NCBI GenBank assembly: GCA_900757705.1
Contig: CAAEOW010000093.1
Location: forward strand, 1-15,453
Reading direction: 5' to 3'
DNA from: an uncultured Collinsella sp.
GTDB taxonomy: Bacteria; Actinomycetota; Coriobacteriia; Coriobacteriales; Coriobacteriaceae
Length of the DNA: 15,453 bases
Positions 14,625 through 15,453 of the stretch are shown in pieces. The notes below the pieces were generated by a model. It was given only the letters and a program-made list of their open reading frames with translations, was not told the DNA's origin and searched no databases. A program made the position numbers and the translations under genes. The stretch's first letter is position 1; every line of letters starts with the position of its first letter.

Positions 14625-15288
14625 GACATACCCCGTCTACTACCTTGAGGATGCAATGAACAACCTCGGCGACTGCTTTGACTATGCCGTTAACGATTAT
14701 GGGGCAGAAGGATCGGAAGTTGCTGAACTCTTTTGCCTGAGCGGCGTAGCCCGCGAGTTCGAACGCGGCAACGCATGGGTCGTATCGGGAAAATCGGGCG
14801 TTGAGCTGTTTGCGCTCATTGCCGAAAGGTTCGGCTATCAATCAAGGCCGATGCCAAATCGAACCTACCGATTCGAAAAGACACCGGAATATTGGACAGG
14901 CTGGATATTGGCATACCTTCAGTGGCGCCTAGGAGAGTCTTTCGAAGATTTGCTGCATGTCGTTCCATTCGATGTGCTACGCAGTCTGTACTACCCCTGG
15001 CACGAAGCCTCAGAGGAACGTGTGGCGCGTCTTATTTGCGATATGGCGAAGAAAACACCTCGTCAAACTAAACTGGCGCAAGCAAGAAAGAGGCTCAAGA
15101 AAACCCAACAAGACCTGGCATACGAATCGGGCGTATCACTCCGCTCAATCCAAATGTACGAGCAGCGCCAGAGAAACATCAATGAAGCTTCGGTTACAAG
15201 CGTAAGAGCCATAGCAAAAGCCCTCCACTGCAACATCGAAGACCTCCTAGAACCAGTCTTCGAATACAAAGAAACCAGCGCCGCCTAA
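14590..15288 (+). CDS. XRE-type HTH protein, candidate antitoxin/repressor
   Basis: A 232-residue protein with two parts. Residues about 15-150 form an all-helical domain with distinctive patches: YYLEDAMNNLGDCFDYA (17-33), LFCLSGVAREFERGN (47-61), SGKSGVEL (66-73) and YWTGWILAYLQW (101-112). I recall similar sequences beside DUF3990 genes in Coriobacteriia and Lachnospiraceae but know no described function. Residues 159-222 are a Cro/CI-type helix-turn-helix (TQQDLAYESGVSLRSIQMYE, then AIAKALHCNIEDLLEP). The start at 14590 lies inside the preceding gene; AGGGAGG is nine bases upstream. The layout suggests the helical domain neutralises the upstream protein while the HTH binds the palindrome at 13878-13924. 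An unrelated phage-type repressor is possible but less likely given the 35-base overlap. Confidence 0.75.
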   Translation: MIQELTDRGPSRTYPVYYLEDAMNNLGDCFDYAVNDYGAEGSEVAELFCLSGVAREFERGNAWVVSGKSGVELFALIAERFGYQSRPMPNRTYRFEKTPEYWTGWILAYLQWRLGESFEDLLHVVPFDVLRSLYYPWHEASEERVARLICDMAKKTPRQTKLAQARKRLKKTQQDLAYESGVSLRSIQMYEQRQRNINEASVTSVRAIAKALHCNIEDLLEPVFEYKETSAA

Positions 15289-15453
15289 ACCAAGCACACA
15301 GCCGATGCCCGCCTCTAGGAAGTGCTCCAGCCTAGCAAGAGCCCCTACCAATAAAAAGCAACTATCAGCCCGGCGACTTTCCAGAGCGTAGGTTCCTGTA
15401 GCCGCCGCCAGCGAAGTTAACGTAGGGGAGGCCAGGGGCTTTGCCCCCAAATC
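15289..15453. other. Right-edge stretch without a recognised gene
   Basis: I see no convincing gene in the last 165 bases. There are two small inverted repeats: CTAGG/CCTAG (15315-15319 with 15331-15335) and GGGGC-TTT-GCCCC (15435-15447). The second is a tight hairpin with no T-run before the window ends. The one minus-strand open frame here has no ribosome site and mostly shadows the XRE gene. Confidence 0.5.

Noticed and set aside
15247..15450. Minus-strand open frame at the right edge
   Set aside because: No ribosome site and no recognisable motif; partly a shadow of the XRE gene.

Overview
The window looks like chromosomal DNA from a high-GC anaerobic actinobacterium of the class Coriobacteriia, most plausibly Collinsella or a close relative. 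The evidence is the GC-rich codon use, the fermentative pyruvate formate-lyase (PFL) locus, the style of the heterodimeric ABC exporter and the kind of toxin-antitoxin-like pair at the right end. This assignment is inference: there is no rRNA or other marker gene here.

Layout. (1) Bases 1-118 hold the last codons and right end of an IS3-family insertion sequence, with a terminator across its edge. (2) Bases 144-4812 (minus strand) are a tightly overlapping operon: a MarR-type repressor and the two halves of a heterodimeric multidrug-type ABC exporter. A dyad covers the marR start codon and is a candidate autoregulatory operator. (3) Bases 5103-6978 (plus) encode a short-chain dehydrogenase and a KdgT-type 2-keto-3-deoxygluconate permease. 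(4) Bases 7195-12147 (plus) form the PFL locus. After a long structured leader comes a PFL catalytic chain that stops just before the glycyl-radical domain. A separate 83-residue gene then supplies that domain. A 127-bp interrupted palindrome, a DegV-family gene and the PFL-activating enzyme follow. (5) Bases 12150-13846 contain a beheaded serine-hydrolase remnant beside a hairpin, then MTA/SAH nucleosidase and the EngB ribosome-assembly GTPase. (6) Bases 13878-15288 are a visibly AT-richer two-gene module: a DUF3990-like, ADP-ribosyltransferase-fold candidate toxin and a protein with a C-terminal XRE helix-turn-helix. A 20-bp perfect palindrome precedes it.

How the genes work together. The catalytic PFL chain needs a glycyl radical on the small subunit, installed by the radical SAM activating enzyme encoded 1.5 kb downstream. 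Activation releases 5'-deoxyadenosine, which nucleosidases of the MTAN family can cleave, and an MTAN gene follows the activase. The ABC operon reads as a MarR-regulated drug efflux unit. The terminal pair reads as a toxin-antitoxin module with toxin-first gene order and a probable operator.

The two best leads are the naturally split PFL and the DUF3990/XRE pair.
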